The notes below the pieces were generated by a model, which saw nothing but the letters and a program-made list of their open reading frames with translations, was not told where the DNA came from and did not search any database. DNA of 64,000 nucleotides. Source: an uncultured Clostridia bacterium. GTDB lineage: Bacteria; Bacillota; Clostridia; TANB77; CAG-508. Numbering within the stretch: position 1 is the first letter of the stretch; every line of letters starts with the position of its first letter. The DNA lies in NCBI GenBank assembly GCA_948678575.1, contig CAPPGO010000003.1:144563-208562 (forward strand), given 5' to 3'. This document shows positions 19,818-27,218 of the stretch, in pieces. The position numbers and the translations under genes were made by a program.

Positions 19818-20277
19818 TTTTATTCCTCTCTCTTAAAAATTTGAAAAAATCTTTTAAAACTTTCTCACAATCTTTTTGTAATATATCTCTTTCAATTTCG
19901 ATTGTATGATTAAATTTTACATCTTCTAATAAATTTATTTTAGAACCACAAGCACCAGTTTTAGGATCATTTGTACCAATATACAATTTTCTAATTCGTG
20001 CATTAATTAAAGCTCCTGTACACATAGTACATGGCTCTAATGTAACATACATATCACAATCTGTTAATCTCCAACTACCAAGCTTTTTACAAGCTTTTTG
20101 AATTGCTAAAATTTCAGCGTGTGAAATTGCACTTGAACTTGTCTCCTTCAAATTGTGTGCTCTTGCTATTACTTTATTATCTTTTACAATTATAGCTCCA
20201 ACTGGTACTTCTTCTTTATCGTATGCTTTATTTGCTTCTTTTAGAGCTAATTTCATAAATTTTTCTTTATTTTCCAT
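19795..20277 (-). CDS. tadA: tRNA adenosine(34) deaminase TadA
   Basis: A 160-residue deaminase that converts A34 to inosine in tRNA-Arg(ACG), allowing reading of CGU, CGC and CGA but not CGG. The zinc and catalytic motifs are HAE (SHAEILAIQ) and PCTMC (LEPCTMCTGAL). The ATG at 20277 lies only six bases after a TATTAT -10 element, so the message may be leaderless; no real Shine-Dalgarno is present. A longer frame to 20358 would start upstream of the promoter and is rejected. Its substrate specificity is relevant to the CGG observation. Confidence 0.93.
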   Translation of the reverse strand: MENKEKFMKLALKEANKAYDKEEVPVGAIIVKDNKVIARAHNLKETSSSAISHAEILAIQKACKKLGSWRLTDCDMYVTLEPCTMCTGALINARIRKLYIGTNDPKTGACGSKINLLEDVKFNHTIEIERDILQKDCEKVLKDFFKFLRERNKNEKKSII

Positions 20278-20283
20278 ACCTAA

Positions 20284-20312
20284 ATAATACCATATATCGA
20301 CAAAAAACACAA
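20284..20312 (-). promoter_or_regulatory. tadA promoter, possibly giving a leaderless message
   Basis: TTGTGT (20312-20307) and TATTAT (20289-20284) have a 17-base spacer. Six bases separate the -10 from the A of the tadA ATG, so the predicted first transcribed base is at or next to the start codon. Confidence 0.5.
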
Positions 20313-20330
20313 TAAAAGTTTTTTGGGGCA

Positions 20331-20382
20331 AAAAAAAACAGAGGTCGGACAGTATCACTATGATACGCCCTATTTTACCTCT
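20331..20382 (-). terminator. Terminator of island gene 1
   Basis: The outer stem AGAGGT/ACCTCT (20340-20345 with 20377-20382) encloses an inner stem GTATCA/TGATAC (20352-20357 with 20361-20366). On the minus strand a run of eight T follows (20338-20331). Confidence 0.88.
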
Positions 20383-20384
20383 TT

Positions 20385-21747
20385 GAACTCAAACCAGCAT
20401 TTAACTACTTAATAACTAATAACTCTCATTCAAATTTTCAGCTACAATACTTGCAACATAACAAAACTATTTGGTAAATTTTTTCCACTTTCCATTAGCT
20501 TTGTATTTGTTTACTCTGCCTGCTTTGTCCGTTTTGATGGCTGTAACTTTACTTGCGAACGATTTAACTGATTTTCCATCATAATAATAGCCTTTTTGAT
20601 TTGGTAAGAACCAAACTGACGATCCCTTTGCAGAAACACCAAAGTCCTTTGCCCCAATGCTTTTTGAAAGCTTTTTATTCTTCCAATATAAGCAATTGTT
20701 TTTAGCTACTAAACTTCCGATAAGTGTTTTTCCGTTGTAAGCCATTGACTTATTGGAAAAATTTTTCACTTTGGAAACTTTTTTTGATGAAACTTTCTTA
20801 GGCTCCTTAATCACTTCTGATACAGGATGTCTTTTCTTGTCAGTTACGATTTCTTTAATAAAGCCATTATCATTTTTATCAAACGAATATACAACTTCAT
20901 CATTCAAAATCTCATACGCTGTTGAATAACCATCTGCATACGTAAACTCATAAAGTTTTCCGCTCAAATCATAGACATATACAGAATACTGCGCCGTATA
21001 GCCTACAAATTTGCCACCTTTACAGGTTTTGGATAAAGTTTTTTTGAATTGTTTTACATACACACTGGAATTGTAGCATTCAGTTGTTGCAGTCAGTTTA
21101 TTCTTAAAGTAGGCATCATAACCTATCTTTTCAGCATTTCCACCTACTGCATACTGATGAACATAGCTACCAGTTGTTACAGTGGCATCCTCATGTCGTG
21201 AATAACTTCCAGAGAATACCAGTTCTGATAAACTTTTTACGGTTCCATCAGATAACATTACTTTTACAGCAAAATCTTCATTGTCCAAAACAAAATATTT
21301 GCCTGTAACGCTACTAACGCTCTGATATGCATTACTTAATGATTCTTCCAACCGACGAATTTCTCCGCCATTTGATATTGCAAAAAACATTCCCGCTTTG
21401 TTTGTAGCCACTGTCGGCTCTTTCAAAGAGAAATTTGCAATGTCCTTCATACTAAGCACTCCTGACTGATCGTATAACTCTGCACCTTTCAATGCCATTC
21501 TGTCATCGATCTTGTAGGCATTTGCTTTGCCGTCAAAATCATAATGCTGTACATGAAACATACCGTTTTTATCATCTTTCCACTGATAGCCATAAGGCTC
21601 ATTTGTGGACGCCTGAACGGTAATATTTGGAACAAATCCTAATAATGCAACTACTATTGCCAAACACAAACTCTTTAATGCTTTACTCATAATGAATCCC
21701 CCTTCTAATAAGAAAAAAATGGTTCTTGGTTTGGCTGGTTTGAGTTC
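20385..21747. repeat. 14-bp inverted repeat pairing the 5' and 3' UTRs of island gene 1
   Basis: GAACTCAAACCAGC reads on the plus strand at 20385-20398, two bases before the terminator stem. The same 14 bases read on the minus strand at 21747-21734, in the leader. In the mRNA the two copies are perfectly complementary. Island gene 2 has a matching arrangement with different bases. Confidence 0.7.
20467..21690 (-). CDS. Secreted protein of unknown function, island gene 1
   Basis: 407 residues with a clear signal peptide (MSKALKSLCLAIVVALLGF, cleavage near VQA-ST). The ATG at 21690 has GAAGGGGG eight bases upstream; an upstream frame extension to 21873 is not translated. The mature part starts PYGYQWKDDKNGMFHVQHYD and shares an ordered set of motifs with island gene 2: GSYxRH, KIGYDAY, DTCKGGKFVGY or its equivalent, and a C-terminal KNFxSKSMAY module with WG-repeat-like strands. 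GC is clearly higher than in flanking genes, and it contains an in-frame CGG at 21354-21352 (IRRLEE), unlike native genes. Family and function are not recognised. A paralogous pair acquired by transfer is the best reading. Confidence 0.75.
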   Translation of the reverse strand: MSKALKSLCLAIVVALLGFVPNITVQASTNEPYGYQWKDDKNGMFHVQHYDFDGKANAYKIDDRMALKGAELYDQSGVLSMKDIANFSLKEPTVATNKAGMFFAISNGGEIRRLEESLSNAYQSVSSVTGKYFVLDNEDFAVKVMLSDGTVKSLSELVFSGSYSRHEDATVTTGSYVHQYAVGGNAEKIGYDAYFKNKLTATTECYNSSVYVKQFKKTLSKTCKGGKFVGYTAQYSVYVYDLSGKLYEFTYADGYSTAYEILNDEVVYSFDKNDNGFIKEIVTDKKRHPVSEVIKEPKKVSSKKVSKVKNFSNKSMAYNGKTLIGSLVAKNNCLYWKNKKLSKSIGAKDFGVSAKGSSVWFLPNQKGYYYDGKSVKSFASKVTAIKTDKAGRVNKYKANGKWKKFTK

Positions 21748-21810
21748 TTTCGCGGTAACCCCGCAAAAAAAATTATATAAAAGTTGTAATGCGAAAAGCA
21801 TTATAACTAC
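21691..21810 (-). promoter_or_regulatory. Structured leader of island gene 1
   Basis: The leader of about 120 nucleotides holds hairpin AATGC-TTTTC-GCATT, then a U-rich stretch, hairpin GCGG-GGTTA-CCGC, and AAGAACTCAAACCAGC. The same order of elements occurs in the leader of island gene 2. It could be a regulatory RNA element; no known riboswitch class is recognised. Confidence 0.55.
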
Positions 21811-21814
21811 TCTT

Positions 21815-21843
21815 ATTATACCATATTTTTGAAAAATAGTAAA
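21815..21843 (-). promoter_or_regulatory. Promoter of island gene 1
   Basis: TTTACT (21843-21838), a 17-base spacer and an extended -10 TGGTATAAT with TATAAT at 21820-21815. The same TTTACT-17-TGG-TATAAT layout precedes island gene 2. Confidence 0.75.
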
Positions 21844-21862
21844 ATTGTTATGTAAATGTAAT

Positions 21863-21907
21863 AAAAAAGCCAAACTGAGGATGCCATTATGACATTCCCC
21901 AGTTTGG
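21863..21907 (-). terminator. Terminator of island gene 2
   Basis: The stem CCAAACTG/CAGTTTGG (21870-21877 with 21900-21907) has an inner ATGCCA/TGACAT-type pairing. A minus-strand T run follows (21868-21863). Confidence 0.88.
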
Positions 21908-21909
21908 TT

Positions 21910-23274
21910 GAACCCAAGCTAGCTTATTATTTCATTCTGCTATGAAAAATTTATGCGATTAAAACTTCTGAAATGCTTAAAATATGCTCAGTCTATATTA
22001 TGCCACACACCATCAGAAGACTTGTACTGCATTACTCTTCCGTTGTCATCATATTTCAGACGAAGTGCATTTGACGCAATAAACTGGCCATTTACATACA
22101 AGTCATCATTGCCATTGATCCAGACAGGACGGCAACTTGCTGTAACACCGAACTCACTGCTCTCGTAGCTGTTTGCCTGTTCAACGCCCTTCCAGTACAA
22201 CTTCTTAGACTTCAAGGAAAGCGTACCCAAATGGGTTGCTCCATCATAAGCCATAGATTTGCTCTGAAAGTTTTTTACTTCGGTTACATTGCCAACAGGC
22301 GTAGTGTTGTTTCCACCGTTGTTGCCCGGAACCTGTGATGCTGGAAAATTAATAGTTTCGTCCACACCATAAGTCCCCTTGTCTGTCACTATTCCATTTA
22401 TGAATCCATACGCATTCTTCGTGAAATAGTACACAATCACATTGGACACAACAGGATGAGCAGTCAAAAAGCCCTCCTTGTACCAGAATTCATAAACCGT
22501 TAAGTTTGTGAAATCGTACAGAAGTACGCTATATTGACCATTGTAGCCTACAAACTTGCCGCCTTTGCATGTATCCGACAGCAAACGCTGAACTGTCTCC
22601 ACCCAGACATTGCTGTCTTTCGCATAGGTGGTGACAATGATGTTACCATTATAATAAGCATCATATCCTATCTTCTCGGGATCACCCTCGACAGCATACA
22701 TTTTAACCATGCTATTGGTAACAGCAGGATCAGTGTGGCGAAGATAACTGCCCGAAAAAGTCAAACTTGACAATTTCTTGCTGCTATTCTTGCCGATGGC
22801 CTTTTCGCCCAGTCCTTCTACATCTGTGGTAAAATACTTGCTGACAAAGGAACTCACTTTATATGTGTTGTTAATGGATTCAGACATATACCGGGTCTCC
22901 CCAGCATTGGATACAAAATGTAATCCATCTTCATCAAAAACAACAGTCTGCTTTTCCTCGGAAAATTCCGCCAAATCGCTAACGATCAAGGTCCCCGCCA
23001 TATCATACAGCAGATTATCTTTAATCACCACGCGATCGCTTATGCGATATGCTCCTGCACGCGAATCATATTCATAGTACTGAACATGCCATACATGAGC
23101 GTTATCATCGTACCAAGTAAAGCCATAAGGTGAGTTATCCTCTGCGTTTGCTGCAAAAGCCGTTGTGCTCATCATTCCAAGCACAAGTACTACCATCAAG
23201 AACATGCTAACAATTTTCTTCATGATAAACTCCTTTCAAAAAACAATTTTTTGGGTGTCTTGCTAGCTGGGTTC
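21910..23274. repeat. Inverted repeat pairing the 5' and 3' UTRs of island gene 2
   Basis: GAACCCAAGCTAGC reads on the plus strand at 21910-21923, and GAACCCAGCTAGC on the minus strand at 23274-23262. In the mRNA this gives 13 base pairs with one bulged U. The 3' copy is again two bases before the terminator stem. The position matches island gene 1, but the bases differ in a pairing-preserving way. Confidence 0.65.
21988..23223 (-). CDS. Secreted protein of unknown function, island gene 2
   Basis: 411 residues with signal peptide MKKIVSMFLMVVLVLGM (cleavage near AFA-AN) and a mature start PYGFTWYDDNAHVWHVQYYE. It is a full-length paralogue of island gene 1, with matching motifs (GSYLRH, KIGYDAYYNG, DTCKGGKFVGYNGQYSV, KNFQSKSMAYDG). 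A Gly/Asn-rich linker (PGNNGGNNTTPVGN) separates the N-terminal domain from the C-terminal strands. The start at 23223 follows AAAGGAG. Its GC is the highest of any gene in the window, and it uses one in-frame CGG (ETRYMS, near 22892), supporting recent transfer. No enzyme motif is seen. Confidence 0.75.
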   Translation of the reverse strand: MKKIVSMFLMVVLVLGMMSTTAFAANAEDNSPYGFTWYDDNAHVWHVQYYEYDSRAGAYRISDRVVIKDNLLYDMAGTLIVSDLAEFSEEKQTVVFDEDGLHFVSNAGETRYMSESINNTYKVSSFVSKYFTTDVEGLGEKAIGKNSSKKLSSLTFSGSYLRHTDPAVTNSMVKMYAVEGDPEKIGYDAYYNGNIIVTTYAKDSNVWVETVQRLLSDTCKGGKFVGYNGQYSVLLYDFTNLTVYEFWYKEGFLTAHPVVSNVIVYYFTKNAYGFINGIVTDKGTYGVDETINFPASQVPGNNGGNNTTPVGNVTEVKNFQSKSMAYDGATHLGTLSLKSKKLYWKGVEQANSYESSEFGVTASCRPVWINGNDDLYVNGQFIASNALRLKYDDNGRVMQYKSSDGVWHNID

Positions 23275-23338
23275 TTGTCACGATACACTCGCAACAAAAA
23301 TATAGATAACTGTTGAATACGCAAAGCGCATTCCCAGT
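23224..23338 (-). promoter_or_regulatory. Structured leader of island gene 2
   Basis: It contains hairpin GAATGCG-CTTTG-CGTATTC, a U-rich stretch, a GCGA...TCGT hairpin and AAGAACCCAGCTAGC. The order matches the leader of island gene 1, and the first hairpin is extended with compensating pairs. Confidence 0.55.
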
Positions 23339-23344
23339 ACTTAT

Positions 23345-23395
23345 ATTATACCACTTTTGGTAATTTAAGTAAACTAGTTTATGTTTACCTAAATT
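23345..23395 (-). promoter_or_regulatory. Promoter of island gene 2 with an overlapping dyad operator
   Basis: TTTACT (23373-23368), a 17-base spacer and extended -10 TGGTATAAT (TATAAT at 23350-23345). A dyad, AATTTAAGTAAAC at 23362-23374 and GTTTACCTAAATT at 23383-23395, covers the -35 hexamer, suggesting a repressor site. The promoter of gene 1 lacks this dyad. Confidence 0.65.
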
Positions 23396-23396
23396 A

Positions 23397-23445
23397 TCAA
23401 AAAAATAGATGTTTATTAGTAATTTTCGCCAAAAAACATCTATTT
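23397..23445 (-). terminator. Terminator of thiN
   Basis: A 12-bp stem AAATAGATGTTT/AAACATCTATTT (23403-23414 with 23434-23445) is followed on the minus strand by a T run. It lies about 20 bases after the thiN stop. Confidence 0.82.
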
Positions 23446-23467
23446 CTAATATTTATTTACACTTATT

Positions 23468-24109
23468 CTAGTCTTTACTCTCTATTGCTATTAATATGCC
23501 TGATTTAATTTCGACACTTGCTTTATTTCCAACAATTTCATTACTTATGCCTAAGCTTTTACCTATACTTAGATTATAATTCTCCAAAGGATATTTAAAG
23601 CCTTTTAAACTAATTCCTTGAACTTCGCTAGTAAGTGGAATTATAGAAAAAAACTTTCTATAACTTTTTTCTCTTTCTATTTCTTTTTTATGATTAATTA
23701 AATATATTTTGTTATATAAATCTACAATCTCACACTCTATATTCTTTTCTAGACATTTTGTTAATATATGTACATTCGCTAATGTATGGTCAAATCTTGT
23801 TCCAATTGCTCCAACTATTGTTATTTTATTTGGATTCAAATTAATTGCTAACTCCAATCCTAATTCTGTATCTGTAAAATCTTTTTCTGAATTATATTCA
23901 TTTATTGGAATATTTTTATTTTTATAAAATTCTAGAGCTTCCTTAGATACAGAATCAAAATCACCTACAATGTAATCAGGAATTTTATTTAATTTATACA
24001 AAGCTTCTAAACCTTTATCAACTGCTATAATACTATTATAATTACTTTCTAAAATTTTTTCTAGAAACTTTATATCTATCTTACCACCAGATATTATTAA
24101 TATATCCAT
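23468..24109 (-). CDS. thiN: Thiamine pyrophosphokinase
   Basis: 213 residues. It transfers pyrophosphate from ATP to thiamine, making thiamine diphosphate. Family motifs are visible: VGDFDSVS near residue 50, EKDFTDTELGL, and IVGAIGTRFDHTLANV. Length is typical. It stands alone, between the foreign pair and a thioesterase; no TPP riboswitch is seen upstream. Confidence 0.94.
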   Translation of the reverse strand: MDILIISGGKIDIKFLEKILESNYNSIIAVDKGLEALYKLNKIPDYIVGDFDSVSKEALEFYKNKNIPINEYNSEKDFTDTELGLELAINLNPNKITIVGAIGTRFDHTLANVHILTKCLEKNIECEIVDLYNKIYLINHKKEIEREKSYRKFFSIIPLTSEVQGISLKGFKYPLENYNLSIGKSLGISNEIVGNKASVEIKSGILIAIESKD

Positions 24110-24185
24110 TTGTACTCCTTAATTATTTTTCAATTTTAATATTAATATAATACTAATATACATTAAACTAATTGTTAAAATCTGC

Positions 24186-24608
24186 TTATTTTACAAATTC
24201 ATTTAGATTTTCAAATTTATCACTAAATTCTTTGTTATATTTTTTCAAATTTACTGGTTTTAAACTTTTATCAGTAAAACAGTGTTTTGTTTCTCCTGTC
24301 AATACTATTTTTCTAGTAGCTTTGTCTGTAACTTCATACCCTATTATCATCTTTACACCAGTAAATTCTTTAACATATGGTTTAATAATTATAGTATCAC
24401 CAAATGTTACATGATATTTGTAAGAACAATTTATTGCTAATACTGGTATTGTAATTCCATTTTCTTCTAAAATTTCAAAAGGCATATCTATTTGTTTTAA
24501 CCACTCACATCTTGCTTCTTCTAAATATCTTATATAATTTGAATGGTGTACTACACCCATTTTATCTGTTTCATAATAATTTATATTTCTTTCATAAATA
24601 AAATTCAT
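24186..24608 (-). CDS. YbgC/4HBT-family acyl-CoA thioesterase
   Basis: A 140-residue hot-dog-fold thioesterase. The N-terminal YYETDKMGVVHHSNYIRYLEEAR contains the family active-site Asp and the HHSNY segment. It probably hydrolyses short or medium acyl-CoA thioesters in the cytoplasm. No Tol-Pal genes are present, as expected for a Gram-positive, so the exact substrate is open. Confidence 0.9.
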   Translation of the reverse strand: MNFIYERNINYYETDKMGVVHHSNYIRYLEEARCEWLKQIDMPFEILEENGITIPVLAINCSYKYHVTFGDTIIIKPYVKEFTGVKMIIGYEVTDKATRKIVLTGETKHCFTDKSLKPVNLKKYNKEFSDKFENLNEFVK

Positions 24609-24631
24609 ATATTTTACCTCTATTATATATT

Positions 24632-26473
24632 TTATTTTTTAACATTTAATACTCTCAAAGCATTTATAATAGCTATTACTGACACTCCAACATCAGCAAA
24701 TACAGCTTCCCACATTGTAGACAATCCAAGAGCTGAAAGCATTAGCACTGCTATTTTAACAAATATTGCAAATATAATATTTTCATTAACGATTCTCATC
24801 GTTTTTTTAGATAATTTTATTGCATTTACTATTTTTGATGGTTCATCTGTCATAATTACTATATCTGCTGCTTCTATTGCACTATCTGCACCAAGACCTC
24901 CCATAGCAATTCCTATATCTGCCAAAGCCAAAACTGGCGCATCGTTAATTCCATCACCTACAAAAGCTACTTTTCCTTTATCAGATTTTTCTTTAAGCAA
25001 TTCTTCAACTTTTTGAACCTTTCCATCTGGTAATAATTCTGTATATACATTATCTATATTAAGTTTTTGACTTACAGCTTCACCTACTTTTTTTCTATCT
25101 CCTGTAAGCATTACTGTTCTTTTTATATTCATTTTCTTTAAGTCTTTTATTGCTTTTTCACTGTCTTCTTTTATTTTATCTGCAATTAATATATATCCTG
25201 CATATTTTTTATTTATAGCTACATATAAAACAGTTCCTACTTCTTCACATCTTGTAAATTTAATTTGATTTTCATTCATCAATTTTTCATTTCCTATAAG
25301 AACCTCTTTTTCTTCAATTTTAGCAAAAATTCCAAGTCCTGATAATTCTTTTGTTTCTATAATCTGCTTTTCATCTATTTCTTTACCATAAGCTTTTTTT
25401 ACTGATTTAGAAATTGGATGATTTGAATAGTATTCACTATATGCTGATATTTTTAACAATTCTTCTTGTGATATACCTATTGCTTCAACTTTTTGAACTT
25501 CAAATACACCTTCTGTTAAAGTTCCAGTCTTATCAAATACTACTGTTTCTGTTTTTGATAAAGCTTCTAAATAATTACTACCTTTTATTAAAATTCCCAT
25601 TTTAGATGCTCCACCAATACCTCCAAAAAAACTTAGTGGAATTGAAATTACCAAAGCACAAGGACAAGATACAACTAAAAATGATAAAGCCCTATATAGC
25701 CAATCTATAAAGCTTGCATCCTTTATAATAATTGGTGGTATAATTGCAATTATTACTGCTATAATTACAACAATTGGAGTGTAATACTTTGCAAATTTCG
25801 TGATAAAATTTTCTGATTTTGATTTTTTACTACTTGCATTTTCAACTAAATCTAATATTTTGCTTACTGTTGATTCTCCAAATTGTTTTGTAACTTGAAG
25901 TTTAATAACTCCACTCAAATTTATTGAACCACTTAAAATCTCATCATTTTCCTCTACTTCTCTTGGTAAACTTTCACCAGTTAAAGCTTTTGTATCTAAA
26001 TTTGTTTTTCCTTCAATTAAATATCCATCTAATGGTACTTTTTCACCAGGTTTTATAATAATGATTTCTCCAATTTGTACTTCATCTGGATCAACTTTTT
26101 CTTCTTTACCATTTCTATACACATTTGCATAGTCTGGTCTTATATCCATTAAACTTGTAATTGATTTTCTTGATTTATCTACTGCATAACTTTGAAATAA
26201 TTCGCCTATTTGATAAAATAGCATAACTGCAACAGCTTCTGGAAATTCTCCTATTCCAAAAGCACCAATAGTTGCTACTGACATCAAGAAATTCTCATCA
26301 AAAACTTTTCCTCTAAGAATATTTCTTACAGCTTTTCTTAATATTTCATACCCCACAATTATATAACTTATAAAAAATAATATATTATTTATAAAAATAT
26401 TGTCGAATTTCACACACATAGAAAAAAGATATAAAATAGCCGAAAAGATTATTTTTCTAAGTCTTTTTTTCAT
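24632..26473 (-). CDS. cadA: P1B-type Zn/Cd/Pb-exporting ATPase
   Basis: A 613-residue P-type ATPase. It has the SCPCAL metal motif in a membrane helix, phosphorylation site DKTGTLTEG, the SNHPIS His-Pro motif, and GDGINDAPVLA. The last helix contains FADVGVSV, the Asp-x-Gly signature of the Zn/Cd/Pb subgroup. It lacks the usual N-terminal metal-binding domain, which is a separate small protein encoded just upstream (26484-26705). With the ArsR regulator the three genes form a metal-efflux operon with gaps of 10 and 16 bases. Confidence 0.93.
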   Translation of the reverse strand: MKKRLRKIIFSAILYLFSMCVKFDNIFINNILFFISYIIVGYEILRKAVRNILRGKVFDENFLMSVATIGAFGIGEFPEAVAVMLFYQIGELFQSYAVDKSRKSITSLMDIRPDYANVYRNGKEEKVDPDEVQIGEIIIIKPGEKVPLDGYLIEGKTNLDTKALTGESLPREVEENDEILSGSINLSGVIKLQVTKQFGESTVSKILDLVENASSKKSKSENFITKFAKYYTPIVVIIAVIIAIIPPIIIKDASFIDWLYRALSFLVVSCPCALVISIPLSFFGGIGGASKMGILIKGSNYLEALSKTETVVFDKTGTLTEGVFEVQKVEAIGISQEELLKISAYSEYYSNHPISKSVKKAYGKEIDEKQIIETKELSGLGIFAKIEEKEVLIGNEKLMNENQIKFTRCEEVGTVLYVAINKKYAGYILIADKIKEDSEKAIKDLKKMNIKRTVMLTGDRKKVGEAVSQKLNIDNVYTELLPDGKVQKVEELLKEKSDKGKVAFVGDGINDAPVLALADIGIAMGGLGADSAIEAADIVIMTDEPSKIVNAIKLSKKTMRIVNENIIFAIFVKIAVLMLSALGLSTMWEAVFADVGVSVIAIINALRVLNVKK

Positions 26474-26483
26474 AATGTTCCTC

Positions 26484-26705
26484 CTACATTTCTTCTATTA
26501 TTACATCTGGTTCTTCTTTCTTTATAACTTTTTTTATTTTATCAATAATTTCTTCTCTATGATTTTCATCAAATTCTAATTCCATTCTTTGCATCATAAA
26601 ATTGATATTTGCATTTTCTACTCCACTTACTTTTTGAATTGCTCTTTCCAATTCTGCTGCACAATTTGCACAATCTAATCCAATAATTTTAAATTTTATA
26701 CTCAT
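26484..26705 (-). CDS. HMA heavy-metal-binding protein, partner of the ATPase
   Basis: A 73-residue ferredoxin-like HMA domain with GLDCANCA, the two-cysteine metal site near residue 11. The ATG at 26705 is chosen because GTGGAGG lies eight bases upstream; a GTG-started longer frame to 26720 overlaps that ribosome site. It probably delivers Zn/Cd or similar ions to the ATPase encoded immediately downstream, whose own N-terminal domain is missing. This amounts to a fission of the usual CadA protein. Confidence 0.9.
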   Translation of the reverse strand: MSIKFKIIGLDCANCAAELERAIQKVSGVENANINFMMQRMELEFDENHREEIIDKIKKVIKKEEPDVIIEEM

Positions 26706-26721
26706 TTTTTTATCCTCCACA

Positions 26722-27084
26722 TTACATTTTATGTTCTATATGCTCACTTGCGATTTCAAATACTTGTTTAACATGTTCATCGTCTAGCATATAATATACT
26801 TCTTTACCTTGCTTTCTACACTTAACAATTCCACTTCTTCTCAAAGTACCTAATTGGTGAGATATTGATGATTTACTCATATTTAATACATTGGCAATAT
26901 CACACACACACATTTCGTTCTGATCTAACGCAAATAGAATTTTTACTCTTGTAGAATCTCCTACAATTTTAAAAAATTCTGCCATTTTATAAAATACATC
27001 TTCATTTTTCATTTGTTTTAACGTTTTATCTACTATATCTTGATGTATTACGTTACAATCACATATAAATTCATTTTTTGCCAT
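26722..27084 (-). CDS. ArsR/SmtB-family metal-responsive repressor (CadC/CzrA-like)
   Basis: A 120-residue winged-helix regulator. It has candidate thiol ligands in the N-terminus (ICDCNVIH) and at MCVCDIAN, like the CadC alpha3N site, plus Asp/His residues in the last helix (DDEHVKQ, EHIEH) resembling the alpha5 zinc site. The recognition helix is SKSSISHQLGTLRR. It heads the efflux operon and probably represses it until Zn, Cd or Pb binds. The promoter holds a matching TGAA-N6-TTCA operator. Confidence 0.92.
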   Translation of the reverse strand: MAKNEFICDCNVIHQDIVDKTLKQMKNEDVFYKMAEFFKIVGDSTRVKILFALDQNEMCVCDIANVLNMSKSSISHQLGTLRRSGIVKCRKQGKEVYYMLDDEHVKQVFEIASEHIEHKM

Positions 27085-27137
27085 CTTACGCCCCCTTTTT
27101 TGTTATCTTAATTGAGTAATTGTTCAATTATACTTAT

Positions 27138-27167
27138 ATTATAGTTGAATGTATATTCATTTGTCAA
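27138..27167 (-). promoter_or_regulatory. Efflux operon promoter with ArsR-type operator
   Basis: TTGACA (27167-27162), an 18-base spacer and TATAAT (27143-27138). The spacer contains TGAATATACATTCA (27159-27146), a perfect SmtB/CadC-type TGAA-N6-TTCA dyad. A second looser dyad (AATTGA...TCAATT) lies between the promoter and the gene. Confidence 0.85.
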
Positions 27168-27170
27168 TGG

Positions 27171-27206
27171 TTTTAAAAAAAAGATTATGAATATTTCATA
27201 ATCTTT
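27171..27206 (-). terminator. Terminator of the PCC-domain gene
   Basis: A 12-bp stem AAAGATTATGAA/TTCATAATCTTT (27180-27191 with 27195-27206) is followed on the minus strand by a long T run. It starts about 12 bases after the stop at 27219. Confidence 0.88.
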
Positions 27207-27218
27207 CTGTATTTATAA

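Noticed and set aside
21760..21780. c-di-GMP riboswitch in the leader of island gene 1
   Set aside because: GCGGGGTTACC resembles one arm of the GEMM-I motif, but the rest of the conserved core is absent and the paralogous leader does not keep it.
20385..23274. Terminal inverted repeats of transposable cassettes around the island genes
   Set aside because: Promoter and leader similarity between the two genes extends outside the repeats, there are no target duplications or transposase, and each repeat pair lies inside the transcribed unit next to its terminator.
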